Shown here: positions 44,638 through 56,170 of the stretch, in pieces
Layout: each line of letters opens with the position of its first letter
Position numbering within the stretch: position 1 is the first letter of the stretch
Source of the DNA: Nematopogon swammerdamellus
Lineage: Eukaryota > Arthropoda > Insecta > Lepidoptera > Adelidae
Assembly (NCBI GenBank): GCA_946902875.1
Contig: OX336345.1
Span: 14,415,395-14,479,394 of the forward strand
Direction of reading: 5' to 3'
Length of the DNA stretch: 64,000 nucleotides
Position numbers and translations under genes: made by a program
Notes under the pieces: generated by a model
The model's input: only the letters and a program-made list of their open reading frames with translations
What the model was told of the DNA's origin: nothing
Database searches by the model: none

Positions 44638-44928
44638 AAGTATGGATTATACACCTGTGTAGTGTGTGTAACGAATGTAATGATCCTGTCAAATGCATGA
44701 GTTATCTTATTTCAACCGACAAATAACTATTGGATGAGCTTAGCCGGAGGTGATGAAACCAACCATATTACTACCAAAGGCAGATCCGGAATCTGCATTA
44801 GATGTGTGCTTGAGATAAATGTATCTAATTCGAAATATTTATATATGCAATATTCATGTCTGCGTCGAATTTAGGACATTTTCGATACTATGCTGCATTC
44901 GATAAATGTTCATTTCAATAAATCGATC
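44638..44928. other. No feature recognised
   Basis: Unique-looking AT-rich sequence. Confidence 0.35.
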
Positions 44929-45080
44929 AAAGCTCGTGTCGGTCCACTGCTGGATATAAGCCTCTCCCAGGGCACGTCACCACACGCGGTCTTCCGCTCT
45001 TCTCATCCATCCACTCCCGGCTACCTTTTTTATGTCGTCTGTCCACCTACTTCACTTGTTAGTATGGGTCAAATCTTGCA
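44929..45080 (-). mobile_element. LINE C-terminal remnant (DDIK-W type)
   Basis: The reverse complement reads as GRR/RW-DDIKKVAGSGW-like and W-ALGEAYIQQWTDT-like residues with shifts. TCCACTGCTGGATATAAGCC and GCGGTCTTCCGCTCTTC are the landmark nucleotides. It is related to the + strand pieces at 48360, 48830 and 61540. Confidence 0.6.
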
Positions 45081-45189
45081 ACAATCTTGTATTTTAAACC
45101 AGTTCCCCCAACCGACTGCCCTGGAATTTCGCAAATTCTTTTGGTTCTGGTGACAATACAATCTAGTATACTCAAAATAAAAACATTAC
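45081..45189. other. Spacer
   Basis: Nothing recognised. Confidence 0.3.
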
Positions 45190-45480
45190 TAAAAATCACA
45201 AAATTAAATAATAAATAAAATACCTCTTAAAATAAAGCTTTTATTTTAAGCAATGTACTAAAACGAAAGAATGTGTTTAGTTTTTCGATTTGTTTTCAAA
45301 AAGCTTGTCGGGAAATGTTCTTAAATAGGTATCAATTAATTTCATTGGAAAGTGATTGGTTGATGTATTTTCTTTGCAATTCCCGCTATTTGAAAACAAA
45401 TTGAAAACCTAAACTTTTTTTCGTTTTTTGTACATGATGGATTAAATATTTTTTTAAAGGTTCTTTATTTATTATTTTTA
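45190..45480. mobile_element. Foldback MITE, diverged arms
   Basis: Blocks GTACTAAAACGAAAG, TTTGTTTTCAAAAAGC and GGGAAATG on the left recur inverted as GCTATTTGAAAACAAA and TTCGTTTTTTGTAC on the right. Arms of roughly 100 bases or more centre near 45340. No coding potential. Confidence 0.65.
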
Positions 45481-47959
45481 GTATTGTATTCATCGTTCAT
45501 AAAAATAATAAATAAATAATATATATTTTTTTATTTAATAGAATTAACTTTTATAATTTAAATTACTTTACCCAAAAGTGTAAACGCGGCGGCCGCCGTA
45601 GATCAGGTAAACTGCGCCATGGAAACACTTCGGTTCATAAATTACTGACTTTCGAGTCTCAGTGCGCATTTATTTCCCTACATTGGCGAAGGAACTTGTT
45701 CTTCCATGGAAATAAATACCCAGGAACGTCATTGCACTTATTTTACCTCGTCACCAACATTTGGTCTGCAAGCACTCCATTTGCATCAGACAGAATATAA
45801 GTACGCGTGTAAACAAACGTGACAGGGCTTGCAATTTCGTCTATGCGCACTTTTATTTCAACTCCTGAGCGTGTCATTATACATACATGTCGTGACATAT
45901 CATCGTAGGCGCCCCTTCTAGGTGTTTACATCCTTGTGTTTTCCATAGCCGGACCAATGCCTCAGCGCTGTCTCGTGAATCTTCAGTAAGTACCTCCCGT
46001 ACTTTATCTCAGGTCCTTAGAAAATAATACATTAGACGTAAGTAACTGCTTCGTGTCCCGAAAGAACAGGAAAATTAACGCGGATAAAGGCTCGCTTCTT
46101 TCAATTGACCGCGTGAAAAAGTTCAAATAGCATTCTTTAGATAAGAAGAGGTGGGGCTTTAAGTTTGAAATATATTTTGAGAGTCATATGACTTATATAG
46201 AAATGTGTAAAAAGGTATGACTTACATATGTTCATGACATAATATAATATTGATGAAAGGGATACCTATAGCTTTGGGCCAAACATTTTCTTTTTTTATT
46301 TTATTTTGTTTTATTTATTCGGAAAACTCACAGCTATTACAACATACCTAATTATAAACATCCTAATTAATCATCTTTAAACTCGAACTCTAGAATTCAC
46401 TTACTCGTACGTGGAATTGGCTATTATTATTTTTATATTTATTACATCTATGTGTAGATGAAAATAAAATTTCATTATTATTGTGTGATAACGACAATGC
46501 AGGTCGCCTGAAATGTAACTGCGTAAATATAATATTACACTATCACCGATAGCACTTAAGATTAACCACTTTAAGGTGGATAATGCCGCAAGCGTTCTGG
46601 GAACCTTTGATAGCACCAATTCTTATAGTTAGTTTCATGTTTCCTAGGTAGTTTTTAACTTATTTATATTGCTTTTTAATAAACAGATATGAAATTTGAA
46701 ACTTGTAAGCATACTTTCAAAACAGAATCAATACATAAAGACATAAAAAATACACTACACCTCTGCGTTAGTCTGGCGCGCGACATATATCGTGCTTCTC
46801 ATAAAAAAAATACATTCATACAACTAACATTAAATTTTTGGTGTCCCAGTTTATGTGTAACTGTACACTAACAATTTCAATTTAAATAATATTTTACGAC
46901 CCCTGGAATCTGCTACAGAATAAATTACAACAAGCAATGGATACTTAAACAAAAAGAACATAACTAACTACTTGTAATAAAATACAAGTGAGCCACAAAA
47001 ATGAGAAAAGAGTAAAAATGCCAGGAGCCAAGAATTCAATTAGATAGAGCTGTTTTTTATTAGATATGTGTAACGCCAAAAAAGAAAAAAGAAAATATAT
47101 AACAAAAACAAATGAAGGAGACAACTGTAATAAAATTGTTTTCATCATCATCATCATGTCAATTTGCTATGTCCGCAAACGAAACAGACAACTTGTAAGA
47201 CGCTTTTGACGTAGTTACTACGTGATACTACGTAGTTAATACGTGAGTTAGTAAACATGATGACCGCAAAAGCTAGGTAATACTGAAATACATGTACGTG
47301 AAACTGAAGGCAAAGGCTGGCCTCCAAATATACGGACACAGAGCAAAATATCGAGAATAGAAAATCAATATGTCTTCAAATTCTGTTTCACATACACAAT
47401 CACCCCTTTCAGTATTTTGTAATTTTTATAATGAATTTTCACCTGTTTGAAAACTTGATGTTTCCATCATTTTTAAACCTTTAAGTGAGCTATATAATCC
47501 TACTAGGAATGTCACAGTTCGTCATAAGCCAATTGAAATGCAATCCATATTATTAGAAACTGGAGGAAAATTACGAACAGATCTTACGTACTTACTAGAA
47601 AGTGAGACATAATTCGAACCCAAAATAAGTCAAACAACAGCAAGCGATCGGAAAGTTGAATAATGTATCTATCCTTTTAAACGCCTCGTGCGGAATCGAG
47701 CAGCGCCAGCACGGGCACCAAACAAACCCTCTGCTCGTCGGACCGAGTAATTATAATGAGGCTAATAGATAGCCACGAATTCACCGCAATCTCCCCCGCC
47801 CCCGGGGAGCGACCACCTTGCGGTTGTGGGGCAGATTTCCTCTGCTGAAAAAGTGGAAAGTAAAATCTATGTTCTAGTCGAGTCTTGGTCATCTCTTTGC
47901 CTCGAGAAGAAAAAGGTACATGAACACTATTATGCAACGCAACTTCTGGCTATCTTTTT
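45481..47959. other. No gene recognised; one microexon-like segment
   Basis: Bases 45949-45985 lie between GTGTTTTCCATAG and GTAAGTACC with one open frame. Frames at 46401-46619, 46945-47157 and 47677-47937 on the minus strand have no domain; the second is hydrophobic and AT-rich. CpG-rich spots lie at 45588-45620 and 47795-47830. Confidence 0.35.
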
Positions 47960-48245
47960 TTTTATGTAAACCAGCATGGGTGGCTGTGCCGAGGGACCAA
48001 TGGTGCAGTCGACAGAGCCAAAATCACCTCTCCTCGCGAAACCACGCTCAGTTAGGTGCCATGCCAGCAGATTTTCGGACTGTTGCTAGGCTGTCTAGCC
48101 CGTTAATACGACGCTTGAAGACACCCAGGTTAAAGGATTCAGGAAATACACTCGCTGGAAGACAGTTCCACACCCTAACTGTCTGTCGCAAGTAAACACA
48201 AAAGCGGCTAAACTGACTAAGTACTAACTGGCATAGCATGTAATG
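47960..48245 (-). mobile_element. LINE 3' end (CR1/Jockey-like)
   Basis: The minus frame gives RQTVRVWNCLPASVFPESF then NLGVFKRRING. The 3' UTR block (GGTGGCTGTGCCGAGGGACC, CTCCTCGCGAAACCACGCTC) is shared with 4085. A dead fragment. Confidence 0.75.
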
Positions 48246-48359
48246 GGCGTTAGAAAGCAGCAAATCCGACTTTTTGACAGATTTTCTCATAATTATATCA
48301 CATGAACTTGGGGAAGTAAATATGTTGATGTATTCTGGAGTTAAATATGCATGTGTATA

Positions 48360-48500
48360 CATACGATAGGTGGAACGACGACATCAAGTACGTCGGCGGA
48401 AAGCAGTGGTCCGTATCGCTGAAGGCTGGGAGGACTGGAGGAAAATTGGAGAGGCATATGTCCAGCAGTGGACGCTTACACGCGGACTGACTGACATACA
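48360..48500 (+). mobile_element. LINE C-terminal remnant (DDIK-W type)
   Basis: RWNDDIKYVGGKQW is readable, then frameshifts. It ends GGACGCTTACACGCGGACTG, as at 61540. Confidence 0.65.
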
Positions 48501-48682
48501 TACGATACTATAGATAGAGTCTAGCGAAGCAATCCGCCGACACACCAAAGTACCTAGTAGATATTCTAGATGGCGCCGCCGCGATTCCTCTCCACATAGA
48601 CTTGTGCATACGTAAAGGTTGTAAATAAACAGAACCAGCAGCCGGAATCGGGATGGGGTTCTAGAGGCTCACGTCACTATCT

Positions 48683-48716
48683 ACCTACCTACAGGTTACG
48701 GGACCTGTAGGTAGGT
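48683..48716. repeat. 14-bp inverted repeat, 6-base loop
   Basis: ACCTACCTACAGGT, TACGGG, ACCTGTAGGTAGGT. Confidence 0.95.
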
Positions 48717-48829
48717 TAGGATAGTCACCGGGTGTCTAACCTCAAGTGGCAGTAGGCTGGGCACATGAGAAAGTGACAACGAACTTTAGAGTAACTGTGT
48801 TCTAAACTAGCAGCCGTGGACAGGAAAAC

Positions 48830-48962
48830 GGATTGTGGGAAGGCCAAACCACCCGCCAGGTGGGACGACGGCATCAAGTACGTCGGCGGAACCGCTGAAG
48901 ACCGGGTAAATTGGAGAGGTGTGTGTCCAGCTGTTGATGCTTATTACGCTGGCTGACTGACT
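48830..48962 (+). mobile_element. LINE C-terminal remnant (DDIK-W type), second
   Basis: CCCGCCAGGTGGGACGACGG and CATCAAGTACGTCGGCGGA match the copies at 48360 and 61540, with internal deletions. Confidence 0.65.
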
Positions 48963-49327
48963 GAATCATAGACATCAGTTTATGCATTTTATAATGTTTA
49001 GGGTTATGTATAGGAATATGGAAGGCATTGGGATAGTTTTAAAAATGTTCCAATGTCTTTTCCATATGGAAAAGTAGGCATGATTTGTTTGGCTTAGGGC
49101 GCAGAGTGCGGAGCCGGCACGCCGAGACCAGATTTGGATGAAAGCCAATTTACTTGTGCTGCTAACTAAATTTTCGATTACTAGGTATGTCTGGGCTGCG
49201 GCTCGCGTGAAATGCGACCGTATTTTACCCAATTGTGACTAACCGATGATGGCTAGTCCGTTTGGACTATTGTGCGAAAATTAGATTTTCCTTGAACGTA
49301 TTGAAATTTTGCAAAATTAAATTTATG
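48963..49327. other. No gene recognised
   Basis: An 85-codon minus frame (48975-49232) shows no family. Confidence 0.35.
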
Positions 49328-49470
49328 TATATTATGTATGTATAGAGACCCCCCTTAAAATTTTACTTTTACTTTTTTTATTATTTGTTAGAATATCCAC
49401 CATAAAAAATAGATTTTGTGCAATTTTCATCCGGGTACTTACTTACTACTACGGTTCAAAAGACACAACT
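49328..49470 (-). repeat. Family F fragment
   Basis: GAGACCCCCCTTAAAATTTT, TTTTTTATTATTTGTTAGAA and CTACGGTTCAAAAGACACAA are parallel to 23161. Confidence 0.55.
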
Positions 49471-51097
49471 AAGGATATATACTACTGCTTATACCTGGGT
49501 ACTTTTTATGGGAATACTTTGCGTTCCTTTCAGCACCTATTAATAATGCAGCTGTTTACCCTCTAGAGGGCGCCACAAGCGCGGCATCGCCTCGTCTTCA
49601 TCAGTGTCTTAAAAGGTACTAATGAGCGATTTTTTCCACCTTCGCTGCTCTTGACCCCTTTTCATATCGCGACGTGTACAGTGTGCTCTAAATGTGTAGG
49701 AACATAGAGTTTTAGAACCAAGTCATATTGAATCGTTCGCTACATACAGCAATAAAAACTTAACGGAACGAGCCTGGTGCGTCTTTGGCAAGGTTTTACG
49801 TATTAATTTCCAAGAGTTTACGTGAAACGTAATGACGGTGGCGCTTCGCAGAGGTGAATGCATACGTGTTTCCAGATGCAAGCTTCGGTGAAGGAAAATG
49901 CTCTTTGGTAGCGAATATTCTGGGTAGAACACAAAGAACAAGAACAAATACAATACTGTTGAACGACAATAATATATAACCTGATTCATGAACCTACTTG
50001 ATAGGAGAAAGACTGCAACGGATTTCACAAATTATATGTTTCTTAGCGACCCAATATGAAAAATTCGGCAAATAGTGGCCGTTATAACGACGAAGGTCTA
50101 CTGGCACACAATATATGGGGTAAATTTAAATAACCTGCAAAAAAAAACTTAAAAAGGATGGTAAATCGGTATCGGAAACCATCTCGATACATTGAAAAGA
50201 GATAAAAATAGAGGAAAATAAACATATTATTACTTACCGAAATCGGCTATATTAGAAATATATGAAGTTGGTTTTCTATAAGTACTGATTTCTCCTTCGC
50301 TACTACCGGTATTTTTTAATTGACCTTTCGAACGAATTCATATTTCAGTGGAACGCAACGAAAGTAAAGATAGGCACTTCGCCTAAAATATTATTTGAGT
50401 AATTTTTTTATTATATCTTATATATTTATTTTCACATTTGATGTACATGATAAGATAACAATTCATTTTATTACAGATAATATTAAGGACATTAATTGTA
50501 TATACCTATATTCAAATATACAAAATTAATATAAAAACACCACCTTTCTATGTACCTACGGCGGCGGGAGACAGGTCTCCAACTTCTCCAAGCGCGCCGG
50601 CGCCGGCGCGCGGGGCCGCGGAGAGCGCAGGCCGCATAATAATATTATTATTATCATATACAACGAGACGCATGATGCAAAGTACACTAGAGTTACATTT
50701 GAAGATTTCTATAAATTAAATTCATCTCATAGCCCAACAAATAATTATCATTAAATAAACGATATAAAGTTACTCTCATTAAAATGTAATCTCTCATCAA
50801 ATAGTTCTGTTAGAATTTCAGCATCCAACTCTGGCTATAAACGGAAGTTCCGGCACATAGCTATTGTGTAGTGGAGCGAGGCCGATTAGTTCGATTCCTA
50901 ATAGCCTAATCCATTAGGAGCAAGGAGTTAGTATCTCTCCACCCGTTAGTATTGCGGTGAAATTGCTAAATTTGCGGATTTGCTTATTTCGCCGTAACCC
51001 AGTGCATCACGTGCGCCAGCGTTGTTATCATTGACTTTGTAAGTAAGTAGGTACATTAATGTTTTTAAGTTTACTCTGTTATTATATGTATATTCAT
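49471..51097. other. No gene recognised; isolated CpG-rich spike
   Basis: 50558-50640 is extremely GC- and CpG-rich in AT-rich surroundings (GCGCCGGCGCCGGCGCGC). On the minus strand it has a short frame starting ATGCGGCCTGCG and a GTAG|GTACAT donor-like end. This could be a first exon or promoter, but nothing links it to a gene. Confidence 0.3.
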
Positions 51098-51287
51098 TTT
51101 TAAGTTTCCGGATGTCACGGGCTTCATCAGGAACTTGTTTGTTCAACAGCAGTTTGACGTCTGGTACAACGGACACCAGACGTCGGCTCCAGGAACTCCC
51201 GCAGTTCCTTATGAAGCCCGTTACGTAGCGGGCGAAACGTCGACTTATGTAAGTCTTTAAACCTACTGTTAATCCGGAAACTTAAAA
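51098..51287. mobile_element. Foldback with ribozyme-like cores, Penelope-like end suspected
   Basis: Outer arms TTTTAAGTTTCCGGAT (51098-51113) and its exact complement (51272-51287). Inner arms CGGGCTTCATCAGGAACT and its one-mismatch complement. A central GACGTCTGGT/ACCAGACGTC pair. The + strand at 51208-51240 reads CTTATGA, one base, GCCCG, loop, CGGGC, GAAAC. The opposite arm holds an intact CTGATGA (minus, 51130-51124). Confidence 0.55.
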
Positions 51288-52480
51288 GTAGGTACATTGT
51301 ACATTGATACAGCTTCCTAAGAATGTAGACTCAAATTGTATTAAGAAAAATTTATAAGTACGTAAAGTAAAACATTTTGAATGTAGAGTAAACGATCTTA
51401 CAGCTTTAAAATGTTCTGTCAGTAACACAGTAAAACACAATAAAAAAAAAATCACCGTTCGAGTTGAACGGAAGTGTGAATAACCCAATCGCGCCGAAGG
51501 GAAAAGCTAACTCGGTTAAACGCTGAAATCCGACGGCTTATGCAGTGACGATTGCGGGTATAAAATGTAAGATACTTATCAGAGATCTCCCGGGGCCCGG
51601 GGCTGGGGATGAGGAGAATAGATCCGGAGGGCGTCGTTCGCGCATTCGATATCTCCTTATAAGCCGGCAAAAAGAACAACTTTCTCGGACGTGATAAGTT
51701 ATTCATTAAGTGCGTAACACACGATGAAGATACTATAATATTTTATCTTAAGATGCCCTAATAAGATGAAATTGTATAGTACCTATCTTCATGTATCTTC
51801 ATATTTTATTAAACATTAGACAGTCTCGAGACTACCGACCGGGTAATCAGTACCGCATGATCTATGAAAGTTAAAGGTAAGTATAAACAATGTTATAGTT
51901 TTTCAATCTACATCATCTCTAGTGAACACAAAGCTGGAACAGCAAATATTTCAACTTCGATCAAAGAAAATCAAAGAAAGTTATAAAGTTAAAATTTTTA
52001 TACTAACCAAAATAAAAACAATTTACTCGAAATTCACGCCTCCGTCATGTTGTCATATGCTCCTCGAAGCGATTCCATCCCGCTTCACTAAAAATGAAAC
52101 TGCATCGCGCTCTCTTTGTCTCCTGGCTCATGACGTCATTATGGACGATATGGCCTTAAAAGTATGCCGAGATGCCACACTTAAATTACTTTACACACAA
52201 ATTTGTATTTATCACAACACACACAATCGCTTGATACCTTTCGACAACGCACGACTATAAGATATATTTATTCATAATAATATTGTAGATTACATATGAG
52301 TATGTACACTGCACCATGTACTTATTATAAATTAATGAAGACACAATACAAGATATCTAGGTAACTTACTTAAATCTTACACGATATATTTTTTATTTAT
52401 GTGGTCGAAGAAGGCTGTGGTGACTTTCGTGACGATTCAAAGGATTCTATGGTGAGCGAAAATGGTGAAATATGTAATAA
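51288..52480. other. No gene recognised
   Basis: A 112-codon frame at 51922-52260 (+) has no domain or splice support. 51818-51870 lies between ATTAG and GTAAGTAT but soon hits a stop. Confidence 0.35.
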
Positions 52481-52755
52481 TTTTTTTTTTGTTATGGAAA
52501 CTGACACTGTTGGCTACATCACCTACAACATCCGTGATGTCAGCCCATAACACCGGGTGAACTAGGTGCCATGTCAGTGCTTCCCTTCGGTCGTGCCGGC
52601 TACACTGAACTGGACGGAAAACACAAACTATTTACATAGCTATTTCGACCGACGTTTCATTCAGTGCCGTGGTAACAACCCGGGCGGGTTGAACCCTACC
52701 ACCTAGAAGTAAGAAGGGAAGGGACCCTACAGTATTACGTGGAATCCGAATCCGA
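52481..52755 (-). repeat. Family A copy with B-box part of the head
   Basis: T-run tail at 52481-52490, full body, ending at GGAATCCGAATCCGA. The rest of the head is missing. Confidence 0.85.
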
Positions 52756-52831
52756 CTAGTATCTTCATCGTGTGCGACGCGCTAGGGCGAACGGTAACTA
52801 GGTGGTCGGCTCGGTCGGCGGGGCGGGGCCG

Positions 52832-52854
52832 GGGGGGGGGGGGGGGGGGGGGGG
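52832..52854. repeat. Run of 23 G
   Basis: It is preceded by GGCGGGGCGGGGCC. Capable of forming quadruplex structures. The exact length may be affected by sequencing. Confidence 0.85.
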
Positions 52855-53420
52855 TTCGAGGGAGTTTGTTTTTTCGGCCGGATAGATATTCTAATTAAAT
52901 TGATAGCTTCGAGGGCGGCGCCGAATTGACTTTTTCTCTCTTTTTTTCTTTGCATAATCTTTTTATAAACGTTTCAAAGTAAAACCAAATTCAATTAAAA
53001 GTAATGAAGCTTTTACACAGCTTTCATAACGAGCGAACGTGAGATTCACGCTTTAGATTCTTGCTTTATTATTGCGTGCCGTAGAGAATTCGTATTATGT
53101 AATTAAACTGTAAGACATATTGAATAGAAGCTAGCTTTTTTGGTTCAAAAATAGATTTTTTGTGTTTATTTGTGAGTACATTTTTTTTTAGTAACTTATA
53201 AGATAAGATATTCAAACTTGATTAATGAGCGCAGTTATATCTATCTACATACTTTATTAAATGCTTCATAACTAATGAAATCATTCCGCTTAATCATATT
53301 TTAATCGACGAAATTTAATCACGACTTAGACCTAACTATGGCCATGTCTCGGTTCCAACATAATTCATATATTTGCATACAGTGTAGGCACCTTCAAAGA
53401 AAAGTATTAATTTAGTTTAA
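52855..53420. other. No gene recognised
   Basis: AT-rich unique sequence left of the nested insertion. Confidence 0.4.
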
Positions 53421-53468
53421 GTGTGGGGCCGGTAACTTAAAAGAATAGCCCCACTGCATCTCTCCCAG
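53421..53468 (+). repeat. Family A copy, head segment before the BEL/Pao insertion
   Basis: GTGTGGGGCCGGTAACTTAA through CCCACTGCATCTCTCCCAG. The same copy resumes at 59053 and 59539. Confidence 0.85.
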
Positions 53469-53788
53469 TGTTGAGTAGTAAGTAGTGGACTGTATTATTG
53501 ACTGGTATGTACCTTTGATCCATGGTCGTTGATTTTACCAGGCGCCCGGTGCTGCTTTCTTTAGTTTTTTATGTACTCCACAGTTGTAAATCACATTGTT
53601 TTTTTATTTTAGTATTTGTATTAGGTTTTTATATGGTTTTTATTAATTATTTAGATTTTCTTTTGAATATTTTTATAGAAGATTACACGACCATCTTGTT
53701 ATTGTTTGACAAGACAAGCTGTCCGACCAGCTGTCAGAATTTTATTTGAATGTTAGTTTTTTAAAATAATGGCATTCCGGCGCCAACA
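53469..53788 (-). repeat. BEL/Pao 3' LTR
   Basis: 320 bases with TGTTG/CAACA ends. Next to it inside the element, 53789-53800 reads GGGGGAG on the minus strand as a short polypurine tract. Confidence 0.95.
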
Positions 53789-53989
53789 TAACTCCCCCGC
53801 GAAATCCAGCATGGATTTCCAAAGTTTCCACTGTACAGTAAGATAGAGTAAATTATATTATTCATAATAATAAATCAAATAAAGACTTAGTAACTTCACT
53901 AAAATGAAAAAGAAATTCAGTAAGTAAGACTACAGATTAGTTAAATAAGTAATAATAAACTAAATTAATTATTGTAGGGTAGAGGGCTG

Positions 53990-54576
53990 AGTTTGGATAC
54001 AGGTCGCTGCACGAAGCCCTGCGCAGTACGTAGGGTAACAACACGCACAACCTGGTCCGCTCCAGGGTGTAGAGACTCGACGCGACCGAGACGCCAGTGA
54101 AGCGGCGGAGTTCTATCAGAATGAATAAGCACGAGGTGCCCGACCTGGAGGTTCGGTGGCTGTGCGAGCCACTTTTATCTCTGTTGCAGTGTGTGCAGGA
54201 ATTCATGCCTCCATCGACTCCAAAAGTGTTGGGATACCTGTTGCACGTGTTGCCACCGAGAAAGACGATTAGAGGGAACGTCCGTGATATCAGTTTCAGG
54301 TACCGCCATAAGACTCGAGCCGATCAGAAAATGAGCCGGAGTAAGAACCTCAAGTTCATTAGGGTCTGATGACAGAGCGCACAGAGGCCGAGAATTTAAC
54401 ATTGCCTCAATTTTAGTAAAAATAGTTGTGAGCTCTTCAAACGTTAGAGAACTGTCTCCGATAGTCTTTTTTAGATGCGTTTTAGCTGACTTGATGCCTG
54501 CTTCCCAAAGGCCTACGAAGTTTGGAGCATAAGGTGGGTGAAAACGCCATTCGATCTGACGTGATGCAGCGTGCAC
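53990..54576 (-). pseudogene. BEL/Pao integrase C-terminal part and DUF5641-like end
   Basis: 54175-54576 encodes IEWRFHPPYAPNFVGLWEAG, the end of the integrase core with its catalytic-type Glu region, then KIEAMLNSRPLCALSSDP and LTPAHFLIG. After a frame change, 54175-53990 reads LQVGHLVLIHSD, LHWRLGRVESLHPG and RPVSKLSP, the usual C-terminal domain of Pao polyproteins. The zinc-binding N-terminus and the first catalytic Asp residues of the integrase are deleted. Confidence 0.85.
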
Positions 54577-54614
54577 ACTTAGTTCGTCTTGTGTATTTTT
54601 TACTTAAAAAATTG

Positions 54615-55389
54615 TTAGACTTCGACAGAAAGAGCGCTTGTCAGTTCACGAAGATCGCTGGATTTTTCTAATTCATTCAAGGGCCACTCAAAGGGCGGCA
54701 AGGATAACCAAAGCGAACCAGTGAACCAAATGTCGTGGCTCAAAAGTTGAGTGGGAAAGACGTCCGCCGCATTATTTGGACTAGACACGTGATGCCATGT
54801 GATGACATGTGTCACTTTGTTTGCGATAAAGGTTTCCAGTTTGAATGGAGGCGTCTCTAGCCACCACAACACAATAGCCGACTCAATATGCAAATGTTTG
54901 ATAGATTTCCATAGTTTTACTCAAGAAGCAATGAACGTATGTCGTCAGTAGTTTGTGAGCAATACATACAACGTCCATAAATGCTAATATCGGAATCGTG
55001 ATTGTTTTTAGCAGTGCCAATTTTGATTTTGACAACAACAGTGTTGATTTTGTGTTACCCTCCTCGTCAATAACTATAAGATACGCAAACATGGAAAGGC
55101 CTTGAGTAAAAACATCGCAACACCTGACCAGTTGGCATTGAGCAACATTAGGTGTCATGGTGTAGCGAGGACATTTCACTCAAGACAACAGGGGGAGTTC
55201 AGAAATGAGCTTATACCACTCCTGTTGTAGGTCCGTGGGCAAAGTTATGTCCCAATCGAGCCCTAACTTCCACAGCGTTTGCATAAAGTATTTAGAGAAG
55301 AATATACATGGAGCCACGAGACCCAAATGGTGGTACAAGCGGGCTGTTTGACTGGAAAACGGATCTCTTCGTGAAAATTGTATCGACAT
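54615..55389 (-). pseudogene. BEL/Pao RT thumb and RNase H region, frameshifted
   Basis: Three successive frames: 55389-55180 (TARLYHHLGLVAPCIFFSKY, WKLGLDWDITLPTDLQ), 55179-54883 (STLLLSKSKLALLKTITIP) and 54893-54615 (IESAIVLWWLETPPFKLETF, THVITWHHVSSPNNAADVFP). These are the standard order for the domain. Breaks lie near 55380, 55180 and 54885. Confidence 0.8.
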
Positions 55390-56170
55390 TGTTTATGTTG
55401 AAAGAAAAGCAATCTTCCGAAGGTATCCACTGCAGTCCGAGTATTTTAACTGAAAGACTTGTCTCATCGTGAAAAGACACCAAAGATTCCTGGTGATTCG
55501 ATGGAATCTCAGCGAGAAACTCCGGAGCATTACTCGTCCATTTTCGCAATTCCAAACCTGCAGTGGCGAGTACATCGTTGACATCGTTGCGCACCTGCAC
55601 GGCCTCGTCGACAGTGCTCGTTGACCACAACAAGTCATCCACGTACATGCCGTGCACTAGGATGTAAGCGATATGAGAAGAACTCTCCGAAACGTCCGCC
55701 GCCAGTTGATGTAAGGTGCGTATCGCCAGATAGGGCGACGACGCTAACCCGTAGGTTATAGTTTTCAATTCATATTCTTTAATAGGTTCTTCAGGTGAAT
55801 TGCGCCACAGGATATGCTGGTAACCGCGCTCCTCAGGACGGATGAGAATCTGCCGATACATTATAGAAATGTCGGCAGAGAAAGCGACAGCATGCAGACG
55901 GAACCGTAGTAGCACCTCGACAATATCACACTGAAGTTTAGGACCTGTGTATAGAACGTCATTTAGTGAAATATCTGTTTTGGTTTTAGCAGACGCGTCG
56001 AAAACGACGCGGTGCTTAGTTGTAGAGCTCGACATTTTCACTACACAGTGATGAGGAATGACGTAGCGCGTAGTTTCTGTGACGCCAGTTTTACACTCCT
56101 CCATGTGACCCAGACTCTCGTATTCTTGCATGAAGTTGCGGTAGGCATCGTATAAGTCTGCGTCTCGCAA
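55292..56170 (-). pseudogene. BEL/Pao reverse transcriptase
   Basis: HHCVVKMSSSTTKHRVVFDA, FSADISIMYRQI (first catalytic Asp), ITYGLASSPYLAIRTLHQL and GMYVDDLLWS (catalytic YVDD) are all present. The lysine usual in the DI-KMYRQI motif is replaced by I or S. The frame is separated from gag-pro by a frameshift near 56200; the RT frame can be read back to about 56205. There is no natural ATG at its start. Confidence 0.88.

Noticed and set aside
53522..53749. A small hydrophobic protein gene, duplicated at 58786-59013
   Set aside because: Both copies are identical stretches of the two LTRs, antisense to the element, without independent support.
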